Shown here one piece after another: positions 1-6,765 of a DNA stretch of 16,684 nt. Source of the DNA: Methanobacteriota archaeon (lineage in GTDB: Archaea > Thermoplasmatota > Poseidoniia > Poseidoniales > Thalassarchaeaceae); the NCBI GenBank assembly GCA_002685895.1, contig NYYK01000061.1, forward strand, positions 14,766 through 31,449. The letters run 5' to 3'. A program made the position numbers and the translations under genes. The notes below the pieces were generated by a model. The model was not told where the DNA came from. It ran no database searches and saw only the letters and a list, made by a program, of their open reading frames with translations. Every line of letters begins with the position of its first letter. Position 1 is the first letter of the stretch.

Positions 1-35
1 TATTTTGCATTTGCAGATTCCTTCATTTTTCTCAT
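1..35 (-). CDS. Possible 5' end of a divergent gene (partial)
   Basis: Reading leftwards from position 35 there is an ATG, with a second in-frame ATG at 26. The frame stays open to the window edge, giving 11 residues that begin MRKMKESANAK. A purine-rich AAGGA stretch lies just upstream and could be a weak ribosome binding site for the second ATG. Nothing about function can be said from so few residues, and the frame could be open by chance. If it is real, the region 36-135 is a divergent intergenic region shared with the TerB-like gene. Confidence 0.2.
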   Translation of the reverse strand, partial: MRKMKESANAK

Positions 36-109
36 TCCTTAGGCTGACCCGCACCCTTCACTAGGGCCGGTTTTCTCTGAATCAAGCGCCGTTGCGCCCG
101 GTGAGTGTG

Positions 110-130
110 ACAGGTGAACCTGTAAAATAG
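110..130 (+). promoter_or_regulatory. Palindrome abutting a TATA-like element
   Basis: Positions 110-123 read ACAGGT-GA-ACCTGT, a perfect inverted repeat with 6-base arms. It runs directly into TAAAATAG (123-130), a plausible archaeal TATA box. Transcription would then start near 150, which would favour the GTG at 175 over the TTG at 136 as the start of the following gene. An operator role is inferred from position only; no regulator is identified. Confidence 0.35.
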
Positions 131-135
131 CCGAG

Positions 136-690
136 TTGGGGTCCCTTCATGAACCCACCGGCATCGAAGACAAGGTGAAAAGGCGAGCCAGTTGTGGTGT
201 TTTTGTGCCCGAAGGTGGAGAGCCAGTCCGAACGTGCGCTGTTTATGCCTCCGTAACTGAAATTTTGCTAAGTGATGGTGTTCTTACTCGTGAAGAACAA
301 CGTCTAGCAACGAAACTCGCGATATTACTTTTCAAGACTGATGATGATTTGAAATCACGACCAGGTGAAATATACAAATCTGTACTTGCTGGAGAAACAG
401 TTGATGGTGGGCGAGTAATTGGTAAGAATGAACGAGTGCAAATATATCGTGATATGTTTGAAGCAGCCTTCATGAACGCATCACTTAGTCATGATGAAAT
501 GGCTGTGATAGCAATGTTACGTTCATCGCTTGAGATTACAGACGAAGAACATGAAAGAGCGATTGAATTAGTAAAGGCCTCCCTTGAAGAAAGCGTCGAG
601 CCAAAGTTGCTTGAAAAGGTAAAAGATGAGTTGACATCAGTTATTGATATGGTTGGTGGAATGTTTGATTCTATTCTAACTAAGCGTTGA
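136..690 (+). CDS. TerB-like helical protein
   Basis: This encodes a 184-residue, soluble, mostly helical protein without signal peptide or membrane segment. Two stretches resemble the acidic helix-turn-helix units of the TerB (tellurite resistance) family: residues about 34-66 (LLSDGVLTREEQRLATKL in the middle) and about 113-146 (LSHDEMAVIAMLRSSLEIT). TerB proteins are alpha-helical and some bind divalent metal, but their roles outside the ter system are unclear, so no tellurite function is claimed. The start is uncertain. TTG at 136 gives the longest form, and an in-frame GTG at 175 gives 171 residues, which fits the TATA-like element at 123-130 better. Both forms keep the recognisable domain. 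A second TerB-like gene lies at 2897-3367. Confidence 0.65.
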   Translation: MGSLHEPTGIEDKVKRRASCGVFVPEGGEPVRTCAVYASVTEILLSDGVLTREEQRLATKLAILLFKTDDDLKSRPGEIYKSVLAGETVDGGRVIGKNERVQIYRDMFEAAFMNASLSHDEMAVIAMLRSSLEITDEEHERAIELVKASLEESVEPKLLEKVKDELTSVIDMVGGMFDSILTKR

Positions 691-742
691 TGCCTAACAT
701 CTATTCCGCAATTAACATGAATTAGACCACCCACGGGCTCAC

Positions 743-946
743 ATGCGCTTTCTAGAGCCAGAGGACCCAATTGCTCTTTCAGCGCTACAATATTTACTTG
801 AAAGAAACACAAAAGATGTGAAAAAATTGCTTGAGTGGTTACCATCTGCTCAAACTAAACGAGACCGCATGGCAATTCTCAATAGAGCAAATAGTTTGAT
901 GTTAGAATTAGAACACACAATCAATCGGATCGCTGAGGTTGAATGA
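743..946 (+). CDS. Small hypothetical helical protein
   Basis: This encodes a 67-residue protein beginning MRFLEPEDPIALSALQYLL and predicted to be almost all helix, with charged amphipathic stretches and no membrane segment. I do not recognise a family. Its reality is supported by tight coupling: the TGA stop (944-946) is followed at once by the ATG of the mobA-like gene at 947, so the two are probably co-translated. A longer open frame on the opposite strand (845 to 489) overlaps it but also covers the end of the TerB-like gene and shows no family features. Confidence 0.6.
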   Translation: MRFLEPEDPIALSALQYLLERNTKDVKKLLEWLPSAQTKRDRMAILNRANSLMLELEHTINRIAEVE

Positions 947-1615
947 ATGATGGAGCAACCCGTTGCAGATGGGGTCATAATTCTCTCCGGCGGCCCTTCA
1001 AGTAGGATGGGTGAACCAAAATCGTTAGTTGAAATAAATGGTAAACCGATGTTGCAATGGGTAATGGAATCACTTTCCCAATCTGGATTTCAATCAGCGG
1101 TTCTTTCATTAAAAAATCACGAACAATGGCAACAAATTTTGGATTCAATAACTATTAAACAAGTTTCAGCAGAACAGTATCAAATAGAAAACACAGACCT
1201 TTCCTTTGAAATATTATTTGACCCAGCAACCACAAATAAGAATAATTCTCCAATAATTGGTTTGATTAGTGGTGTTGCGAAAGCTATTGACAAAGATTGG
1301 CAAACGATACAAGTAGTTCCATGTGATGTACCTTACCTTAATCCACTACTACCCCCTCTTTTATTCAATAATATATCTGAGGAAAATAATTGCGCTGTTG
1401 CTTATTCAAATCGTGGAATTGAACCATTGTTATTCTGCGCCAATACAAATTCACTCAAAATCACTCTAAACAGTGATGTTTCTTCTGCACGGGAAGTCAT
1501 TAGCAAACTTAATTCATTCAAAGTAGGACCCGAAGTTTGGTCACTTAATGGAATAACAAATCAATGTTTTACTAATGTAAATTCACTAGATGATATTAAT
1601 TCCAACAGTAAGTGA
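947..1615 (+). CDS. mobA: MobA-like molybdenum cofactor guanylyltransferase / NTP transferase
   Basis: This 222-residue protein belongs to the MobA-like NTP transferase superfamily (Rossmann-like fold). MobA attaches GMP to molybdopterin in the cytoplasm to make the guanine dinucleotide form of the cofactor. Residues 13-35 carry the nucleotide-binding signature LSGGPSSRMGEPKSL followed by NGKPML. Residues 101-109 (SPIIGLISG) correspond to the family's GPLAG region, and CDVPYL at 126-131 matches the metal-binding Asp segment. Length is close to the usual 190-210 residues, with a low-complexity Asn-rich C-terminus. ATG codons occur at both 947 and 950. No other molybdenum cofactor gene is in view, so a related sugar- or CDP-transferring member of the superfamily cannot be excluded. 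Confidence 0.75.
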   Translation: MMEQPVADGVIILSGGPSSRMGEPKSLVEINGKPMLQWVMESLSQSGFQSAVLSLKNHEQWQQILDSITIKQVSAEQYQIENTDLSFEILFDPATTNKNNSPIIGLISGVAKAIDKDWQTIQVVPCDVPYLNPLLPPLLFNNISEENNCAVAYSNRGIEPLLFCANTNSLKITLNSDVSSAREVISKLNSFKVGPEVWSLNGITNQCFTNVNSLDDINSNSK

Positions 1616-1628
1616 TTGTTCTCCTGTA

Positions 1629-2315
1629 TCATTCTATTATTTCGAATCGTTCATTATCTGAAATAATTCTTCCTTCTGATATTGCATCTATGGCTTTTGG
1701 GTATATTTTTTGTTCAATTTCAGTTCTGACCCGAGCACCCAAATCTTCTTCATTTTCACCAGATTTTACTTTAGTTGTTTCACTAGTAATAAGTGGTCCA
1801 TCATCGACCCCCAGACTAACAAAATGAACTGATGCACCAGCAATATTTGAGCCAGCAGCTAACAAATCTCTGTTAGCATGGGCACCGGGGAAAAGCGCAC
1901 CATCAACCCCCCATGGGCTTGGGTGGATATTGACTACGCGGCCAAGGCGGCTTGAAAGAAAATGGTCAGTTAGGATCCGCATATACCCACTACATACCAC
2001 CAACTCAACATCATATTCATCCAATAATTCGGCTACAGATTCTTCGTGAGATTGTCGTTGTTCAGTAGAATTGGAAAATAATTCTTTAGAAGGGAGGGGA
2101 ACACAGATTCCAATTACACCATATCGAGCAGCTCTATCAAGTCCCTTAACCCCAGGTTTGTCTGAAATAACAATAACAGTTTCATGGGCGCAGTCATGCA
2201 TTTCTTGATGCTTTAATAGTGCTTCAAGGCCGGAACCCGAACCAGAGATTAGTACTCCCAAACGAAGTGGAGTAGTAGTTGAGGCTTGACGTGGAAGTAT
2301 GTATTGTTCAGACAT
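1629..2315 (-). CDS. purN: Phosphoribosylglycinamide formyltransferase
   Basis: PurN transfers the formyl group of 10-formyltetrahydrofolate to glycinamide ribonucleotide, the third step of de novo purine synthesis, in the cytoplasm. The 228-residue product has the expected features: a GAR-binding loop LISGSGSGLEALL (22-34), a conserved CSGYMRIL (108-115), the active-site NIHPS (129-133, with Asn129 and His131), and SVHFVSLGVDDGPLI (162-176), in which Asp171 matches the catalytic Asp. There are about 15 extra N-terminal residues, and a slightly longer loop after NIHPS than in E. coli PurN. ATG at 2315 is preceded by GAGGT nine bases upstream (2325-2329 on the plus strand). The gene is convergent with the mobA-like gene, with only 13 bases between stop codons. 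PurH lies about 1.1 kb away on the other strand. Confidence 0.93.
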   Translation of the reverse strand: MSEQYILPRQASTTTPLRLGVLISGSGSGLEALLKHQEMHDCAHETVIVISDKPGVKGLDRAARYGVIGICVPLPSKELFSNSTEQRQSHEESVAELLDEYDVELVVCSGYMRILTDHFLSSRLGRVVNIHPSPWGVDGALFPGAHANRDLLAAGSNIAGASVHFVSLGVDDGPLITSETTKVKSGENEEDLGARVRTEIEQKIYPKAIDAISEGRIISDNERFEIIE

Positions 2316-2438
2316 GTATTACTTACCTCGCGCAGTCAAAGGCACCAACGCTCCATGAACAGGGGGGCAGGGCGTTGCTATTGAGCAAATCGGCCATTTT
2401 TTAGGGGGAACCCATGGCGCCTAGGTTGAGGGTGTTTG

Positions 2439-2888
2439 ATGGGTGAAGTGCTGGAATCCATTGATGAGATTATCGAGAAATACTCCAAAAAACCTACCCC
2501 CCTCTGGAAAGGGCTGTATGTCTCTATTGGATGTGTCTTCATTGTATTCGCAATTATTGGTATTTGGATACCTGGCTGGCCAACAGTTTCTTGGGCGGTC
2601 CCCGCTGCATATTTATTCAGTATTTCAAATGAAAGATTATTCCGCTGGACTTTGACTAACCGTTGGTTTGGGTCGTCTTTGTTTGATTACTATGCTACGG
2701 GAAAAACCCTACCTAAGCACGTAAAAAATTTGATACTTATTATCATAACTGTGATGTCCATCTTTTCAATTTGGGTGACGACTTTAGCGGGTGATCCAGG
2801 TTATGGTCAGGCCTTCATTATCATAGTGTGGGTTATTGGAATTTACTGGGTAAATTGGCGAATAAATACACGAAACTTAATTCAATGA
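2439..2888 (+). CDS. DUF454 (YbaN-type) inner membrane protein
   Basis: This encodes a 149-residue membrane protein resembling the DUF454/YbaN family. A short cytoplasmic N-terminus is followed by hydrophobic segments at about 25-45, 47-64, 96-115 and 124-142. The family pattern is visible: a Gly/Pro-rich turn between the first two helices (IGIWIPGWPTVSWAVPAAYLF), then a basic segment with WFGSSLFDYYATGKTLPKHVK. The biochemical role of the family is not known to me. ATG at 2439 directly follows an in-frame TTG at 2436; the ATG is the better start. The TerB-like gene follows after 8 bases, so the two probably form an operon. Confidence 0.75.
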   Translation: MGEVLESIDEIIEKYSKKPTPLWKGLYVSIGCVFIVFAIIGIWIPGWPTVSWAVPAAYLFSISNERLFRWTLTNRWFGSSLFDYYATGKTLPKHVKNLILIIITVMSIFSIWVTTLAGDPGYGQAFIIIVWVIGIYWVNWRINTRNLIQ

Positions 2889-2896
2889 GTTGATAA

Positions 2897-3367
2897 ATGG
2901 TAACATTTGTGCAGATAACCGTGAAGCCCTCACATCCTGATGCGTTTCTCTCTGTCAATAGAGATGATTACATGACTGTATTGGCAATAATCGCGAATGC
3001 AGATAATGTATTAAAAGAGGAAGAAATGTCCTTTTTTGAAAGCAGAATGGCTAGAATGTTAATCAATCCAAGGTTACGCTCTCAATTCCGAGATCTCTTA
3101 CGTAACGAATACGATGTTGAAGAGACCATAAAAAAAATGGATGAAAAAACGTTAAGATTGGCACTAAGGGATGGTATTTTTCTTGCAGCAGCGGATGGAG
3201 AAGTCCATCCTTCTGAAGTCGAAGCGATAAGAATCGTTGCAAAATATGCAGGTGTGGATAGTGATAGGCTGAAAGAAATTTGGTCATGGGTTCAAGAGGG
3301 GTTGGAATGGATGTCTTCAGGCCCCTCACTTCTCGAAGTTTCATTAAGAGACAAAGATGACGACTAA
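2897..3367 (+). CDS. TerB-like protein (second copy type)
   Basis: This encodes a 156-residue soluble helical protein with two TerB-like halves. Residues 25-55 hold LAIIANADNVLKEEEMSFF, and residues 93-120 hold FLAAADGEVHPSEVEAIRIV, the typical TerB motif of an acidic 'ADG.v...E' turn between helices; these acidic turns may bind metal in relatives. The C-terminus is highly acidic (RDKDDD). It begins 8 bases after the DUF454 gene and is probably co-transcribed with it, which suggests a membrane-associated partnership. Its actual role is not known. Confidence 0.75.
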   Translation: MVTFVQITVKPSHPDAFLSVNRDDYMTVLAIIANADNVLKEEEMSFFESRMARMLINPRLRSQFRDLLRNEYDVEETIKKMDEKTLRLALRDGIFLAAADGEVHPSEVEAIRIVAKYAGVDSDRLKEIWSWVQEGLEWMSSGPSLLEVSLRDKDDD

Positions 3368-3390
3368 CACAACCCCGCCCCCTTCAAATT

Positions 3391-3440
3391 TGATATAGCC
3401 TCAAAAGTCAATAACGGCGACCCCGTCGAATGAATACGGG
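3391..3440 (+). promoter_or_regulatory. Probable purH promoter and leader
   Basis: TGATATAG at 3391-3398 is a TATA-like octamer; the identical octamer lies upstream of the glycosyltransferase gene (9645-9652). A start near 3421 would give a leader of about 28 nt. That leader can form a small hairpin with 5-bp arms (3422-3426 with 3436-3440). No recognisable PurR-type or riboswitch sequence was seen. Confidence 0.4.
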
Positions 3441-3448
3441 TTTGGTGG

Positions 3449-5110
3449 ATGGACACCTCTATTCAACCAGGTACGACTTCTGAAGTGCCGGATAAAACCG
3501 GCGCAGATTCACCTAGGGCCCTCATTAGTGTTTATGATAAAAATGGCGTAACTGCTCTAGCAGTTGCTCTAGAAGCAATGGGTTGGAAAATACTCAGTAC
3601 AGGGGGGACAGCTCGACTTCTAAGAGAATCAGGAGTGGATGTATCGGATGTTAGTTCAATTACAGAACACCCCGAGGTGTTTGATGGCAGAGTGAAAACA
3701 TTACACCCCGCAATTCATGCACCCATTCTAGCAAGGGGGAATAATCCAGATGATGTTAGCACATTGTCAAATTTAGGTTATCCACGTATTGATATGGTGG
3801 TAGTTAATCTCTATCCATTTGAGGAGGTTGCCGCCCGCGAACCAGCAGTGAATTTGGATGAATTGATTGAGATGGTGGATATTGGTGGACCTACTTTGAT
3901 TCGTGCTGCTGCTAAGAACCATCCTGATGTTTTGGTGCTTGCAGATCCGAGTCAATACGATGAAATCCTCCTCCATCTTCAAGACACTGATGGCGACCCA
4001 ACATCAGTACCACTTGATGTGAGGCAACGCCTTGCTCTAACGGCATTTCAGCGGACTGCGGCTTACGATGTAGCCCTATCAAACACACTAGCGCAACGCT
4101 TTGAAGGAGTCAAATTAGAGGGGGATTTACCTCCAAGATTATTAATTTCAGGTGGCAAACTAGATCGTCTCCGATATGGAGAAAACCCCCACCAAATAGC
4201 AGGCTTCTTTGATGCCGCCCGTAGTGGGGAAATTCCATTCGGCCTAGCAGCAGCAGAGCAACATGGTGGTAAAGAATTATCATTCAATAATTATCTTGAT
4301 TTGGATGCAGCAATGCGTTTTGCACGTTCACATTGTGGAGATGAATGGAGTGAATGGCCACATTGTTGTGTCATCATTAAACATACCAATGCGTGTGGTG
4401 TTGCAATTTCAACAAGTCAAGTAGATGCATGGAAAGATGCACTTGCAAGCGACCCCGAATCTGCTTTTGGTTGCGTGATTGCTTTCAATCAAGAAGTAAC
4501 ACTAGATGTTGCTGAAGAGATTGACAATCACTTTCTGGAATGTATTATTGCCCCGAGTTTTGAAGCAACAGCACTTGATAAATTATCTGAAAAGAAGAAT
4601 AGGAGAATGCTTACATTACCCAATTTCACTCCTCTTGATTCTGAATTACGTTGGCGCCAAATTGATGGTGGCTGGTTAGCGCAAGAAGAAGGGGCTCCGG
4701 TAGTTACATGGGATGATGTTACTAGTGTTACTAAACAAAATATGGGCGCATCCGAACTCAATTTAGCAAGATTTGGTGTGGCGGTCTGCGCTCAAGTAAA
4801 GAGCAATTGTGTTGTATTTATTCAGCCCACTGATACAGGTTTTGCTACAGTGGGAATTGGCCCCGGTCAAACAAGTAGAGTTGAAGCGGTTCGTATTGCA
4901 GCGCGACGTGCGGGTGATAGAGCAAAAGGCGCAATGATGGTTTCAGACGCCTTCTTTCCGTTTCGTGATGGAATCGATGCAGCACATGAAATTGGGATTA
5001 CAAGTGTTGTGCAACCAGGTGGCTCAATTAGAGATAAAGAAGTTATTGAAGCCGCCGATGAACATGGAATGATTATGTTATTCACCGGTGTACGTCTCTT
5101 CAGACATTAG
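3449..5110 (+). CDS. purH: Bifunctional AICAR formyltransferase / IMP cyclohydrolase
   Basis: PurH performs the last two steps of IMP synthesis: formylation of AICAR with 10-formyltetrahydrofolate, and ring closure of FAICAR. The 553-residue product is full length. The N-terminal MGS-like cyclohydrolase domain (about 23-225) carries ALISVYDKNG, LSTGGTARLL and HPEVFDGRVKTLHP. The transformylase domain carries RYGENPHQ (242-249), KHTNACG (311-317, with the catalytic Lys-His pair), GIGPGQTSR (469-477), SDAFFPFRDGID (499-510) and QPGGS (522-526), and ends normally in a GVRLFRH-type tail. About 20 extra residues precede the domain. ATG at 3449 is the only good start. Its TAG stop overlaps the TAA stop of the convergent chaperonin gene. 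Bacterial-type PurH is not universal in archaea; many use PurP and PurO instead. Confidence 0.96.
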   Translation: MDTSIQPGTTSEVPDKTGADSPRALISVYDKNGVTALAVALEAMGWKILSTGGTARLLRESGVDVSDVSSITEHPEVFDGRVKTLHPAIHAPILARGNNPDDVSTLSNLGYPRIDMVVVNLYPFEEVAAREPAVNLDELIEMVDIGGPTLIRAAAKNHPDVLVLADPSQYDEILLHLQDTDGDPTSVPLDVRQRLALTAFQRTAAYDVALSNTLAQRFEGVKLEGDLPPRLLISGGKLDRLRYGENPHQIAGFFDAARSGEIPFGLAAAEQHGGKELSFNNYLDLDAAMRFARSHCGDEWSEWPHCCVIIKHTNACGVAISTSQVDAWKDALASDPESAFGCVIAFNQEVTLDVAEEIDNHFLECIIAPSFEATALDKLSEKKNRRMLTLPNFTPLDSELRWRQIDGGWLAQEEGAPVVTWDDVTSVTKQNMGASELNLARFGVAVCAQVKSNCVVFIQPTDTGFATVGIGPGQTSRVEAVRIAARRAGDRAKGAMMVSDAFFPFRDGIDAAHEIGITSVVQPGGSIRDKEVIEAADEHGMIMLFTGVRLFRH

Positions 5111-6681
5111 TCGCCCCTTGCGCTGATTACTTGGTCACATCTCAAGAGGCTGTTTGCAGTTTCAGTTGCAGCCATTATCCCATGAAGTAAACTTTCAGCG
5201 GGTTCAAGTATATTTTTTACAGAACCAATACTTCCATCTTCTCTAACACCAATCAAATTTTTTCCTTCACTCTTTACTGAACGTAATTCTAACAACGCAT
5301 CAAGGGGGTTAACTCCACAATTTGCAGCAAGCATCCATGGAATCATCTCAAGGGCGCGAGCAAAAGCCTCCATTCCTAGTCTAGTGCGGTCGGCTACCTT
5401 CTCAGATTCCATTATTACAAATTTGGCTGCTAACATATGAGATGAACCACCCCCATGTAAAAGAGAACCATCAGTGATTGCTAGAGATGTTGCGCGCAAA
5501 GCATCATACATACCCCGAATAGTCTCTTCAGCACCCATCGCACCACCAACCAATATTGTCACGATTGGCCCTTTACACTCATCAAAAATCACCCGGTCTT
5601 GAACTTCATCTGTAGCGGCCCATCTTTCACCTTCATAATGGCCGACTAGACCTAGATCTTTATCACTCAAATCATTAAAATGATCTACTATTGTTGCTCC
5701 ACTGGCTTGTGCAAGATGAATTAATTGTTTATGATCAAGGTCATGAATAACTACTTTGTTTGCAACTGCTAACTGATGTAAGATTGACCTTTCAACATCC
5801 CCGCTAGAACAAATGATGTCAGCCCCTGTAGCAAGAATTTTTTCCGCAATATCAACATTTGTTTGTTTTTGAATTTGCATAAACTCCGCTAAATCCTCAG
5901 CAGATTGCAATTCAATTTCTAAATCTCTAATAATTTCTCTCTGTTTTATGTCACAATTGATTAGGGTGACTTTCACATTCTTTCTGATACCAGTCATTTG
6001 TTCCATAGGAATGCGCTTACGCCAAAACATTCCACTAAGTAAACGAGTATCTCCAATGGTACTATCTTCTAATTTATCAAATAATATATCTTCAGCATCA
6101 CAACGTGTTCCATTTTCAGTTTCATGAGTAACTTGTTTCAAAGCATCCACTAACATCGTTGCAAATTTAGTATCAGAACCTGCTGAACGGCCACCCAAAG
6201 AAGTTGAAGCGACATGTTGTAGCATTTCATCATCATCAATTGAGCATTCGATTGCCTCTTTTTCTAATACACTAACAGCAACATCAGCGGCTCTAAGATA
6301 TCCATCTATAACAGTCAATGGATGTACGCCTTTTCGTATTAAACGCCCAGCCTCATCAAGTAAAGCTCCAGCCAGCAATACAGTAGAAGTAACACCATCT
6401 CCAATAATTTCTTCCTGAGATTTCCCAAGCGATACAAGTAATTTTGCTCCTGGATTTTTTATTAGCAAGTCATTTAGAATTCTTGCGCCATCCGAAGTGA
6501 CAGCAAATTCCCCATTAGATTTGTACAAGCCCTTGTCTAAACCACGGGGCCCCAACGTGCCACGTAAGATAGAAGCGAGCGTTTTTGCAGCATGAATTAA
6601 TTTTTGAGTAACTTCAATGCCAGATGTGATATTTGTTTCTTGTCGAACAATTGTGACAGGCCCAGAATCAACACCTCCCAT
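5107..6681 (-). CDS. Group II chaperonin (thermosome subunit), divergent paralogue
   Basis: This encodes an ATP-driven protein-folding ring subunit of the thermosome/CCT family, about 524 residues from ATG 6681. The order of domains is normal. The nucleotide-binding motifs are GTLGPRGLDK (41-50), VTSDG (61-65), GDGVTSTVLLAG (94-105), a YDAL segment with the expected catalytic Asp near 393, and the closing NCGVNPLDALLELR. The apical domain lies in the middle. Several usually fixed positions differ: GDGTT is GDGVT, the GGGAxE loop is GGGSSH, and AGxD is CGVN. The Gly/Met-rich C-terminal tail is absent. A TTG at 6756 would add 25 residues, but that segment contains a good BRE/TATA, and GGTGAG precedes the ATG at 6681, so the shorter form is preferred. 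It is probably a second subunit type. Confidence 0.9.
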   Translation of the reverse strand: MGGVDSGPVTIVRQETNITSGIEVTQKLIHAAKTLASILRGTLGPRGLDKGLYKSNGEFAVTSDGARILNDLLIKNPGAKLLVSLGKSQEEIIGDGVTSTVLLAGALLDEAGRLIRKGVHPLTVIDGYLRAADVAVSVLEKEAIECSIDDDEMLQHVASTSLGGRSAGSDTKFATMLVDALKQVTHETENGTRCDAEDILFDKLEDSTIGDTRLLSGMFWRKRIPMEQMTGIRKNVKVTLINCDIKQREIIRDLEIELQSAEDLAEFMQIQKQTNVDIAEKILATGADIICSSGDVERSILHQLAVANKVVIHDLDHKQLIHLAQASGATIVDHFNDLSDKDLGLVGHYEGERWAATDEVQDRVIFDECKGPIVTILVGGAMGAEETIRGMYDALRATSLAITDGSLLHGGGSSHMLAAKFVIMESEKVADRTRLGMEAFARALEMIPWMLAANCGVNPLDALLELRSVKSEGKNLIGVREDGSIGSVKNILEPAESLLHGIMAATETANSLLRCDQVISARGD

Positions 6682-6739
6682 TACCTCACCCCAATCAGCC
6701 CGAACTAAGACCCCTTGATGAACCTTTGAGCGCGTTGGA

Positions 6740-6765
6740 TTATATATTTCACACAATAATTGTGT
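6740..6765 (-). promoter_or_regulatory. Chaperonin promoter with abutting palindrome
   Basis: On the minus strand, a perfect inverted repeat with 7-base arms ACACAAT/ATTGTGT around one central base (6751-6765) is followed after a single G by AAATATATAA (6749-6740), a strong archaeal TATA box. The adjacent GAAA would serve as BRE. Transcription should begin near 6715, giving a roughly 35-nt leader with GGTGAG (6690-6685) ahead of the ATG at 6681. The palindrome also touches the last base of the upstream stop codon. An operator for a heat- or stress-responsive regulator is a reasonable inference. Confidence 0.6.

Noticed and set aside
489..845. A 118-residue open frame on the minus strand
   Set aside because: It is antisense to the TerB-like gene and the small coupled gene, with no recognisable domain; the plus-strand gene at 743-946 abuts the mobA-like start.
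1612..1827. A 71-residue open frame on the plus strand after the mobA-like gene
   Set aside because: It is antisense to the C-terminal coding part of purN, and its composition is typical of a shadow frame.
2350..2381. Six-base inverted repeat CAACGC/GCGTTG in the purN-DUF454 intergenic region
   Set aside because: The loop is about 20 bases and the stem short, with no T-run and no TATA association; it is likely chance.
3430..3483. A 17-codon upstream open frame overlapping the start of purH
   Set aside because: It is too short and lacks a ribosome binding site; an open frame of this length is expected by chance.
6682..6756. N-terminal extension of the chaperonin from a TTG at 6756
   Set aside because: The segment holds a strong TATA box and an SD-like GGTGAG, and thermosome proteins normally begin close to the ATG 6681 position.
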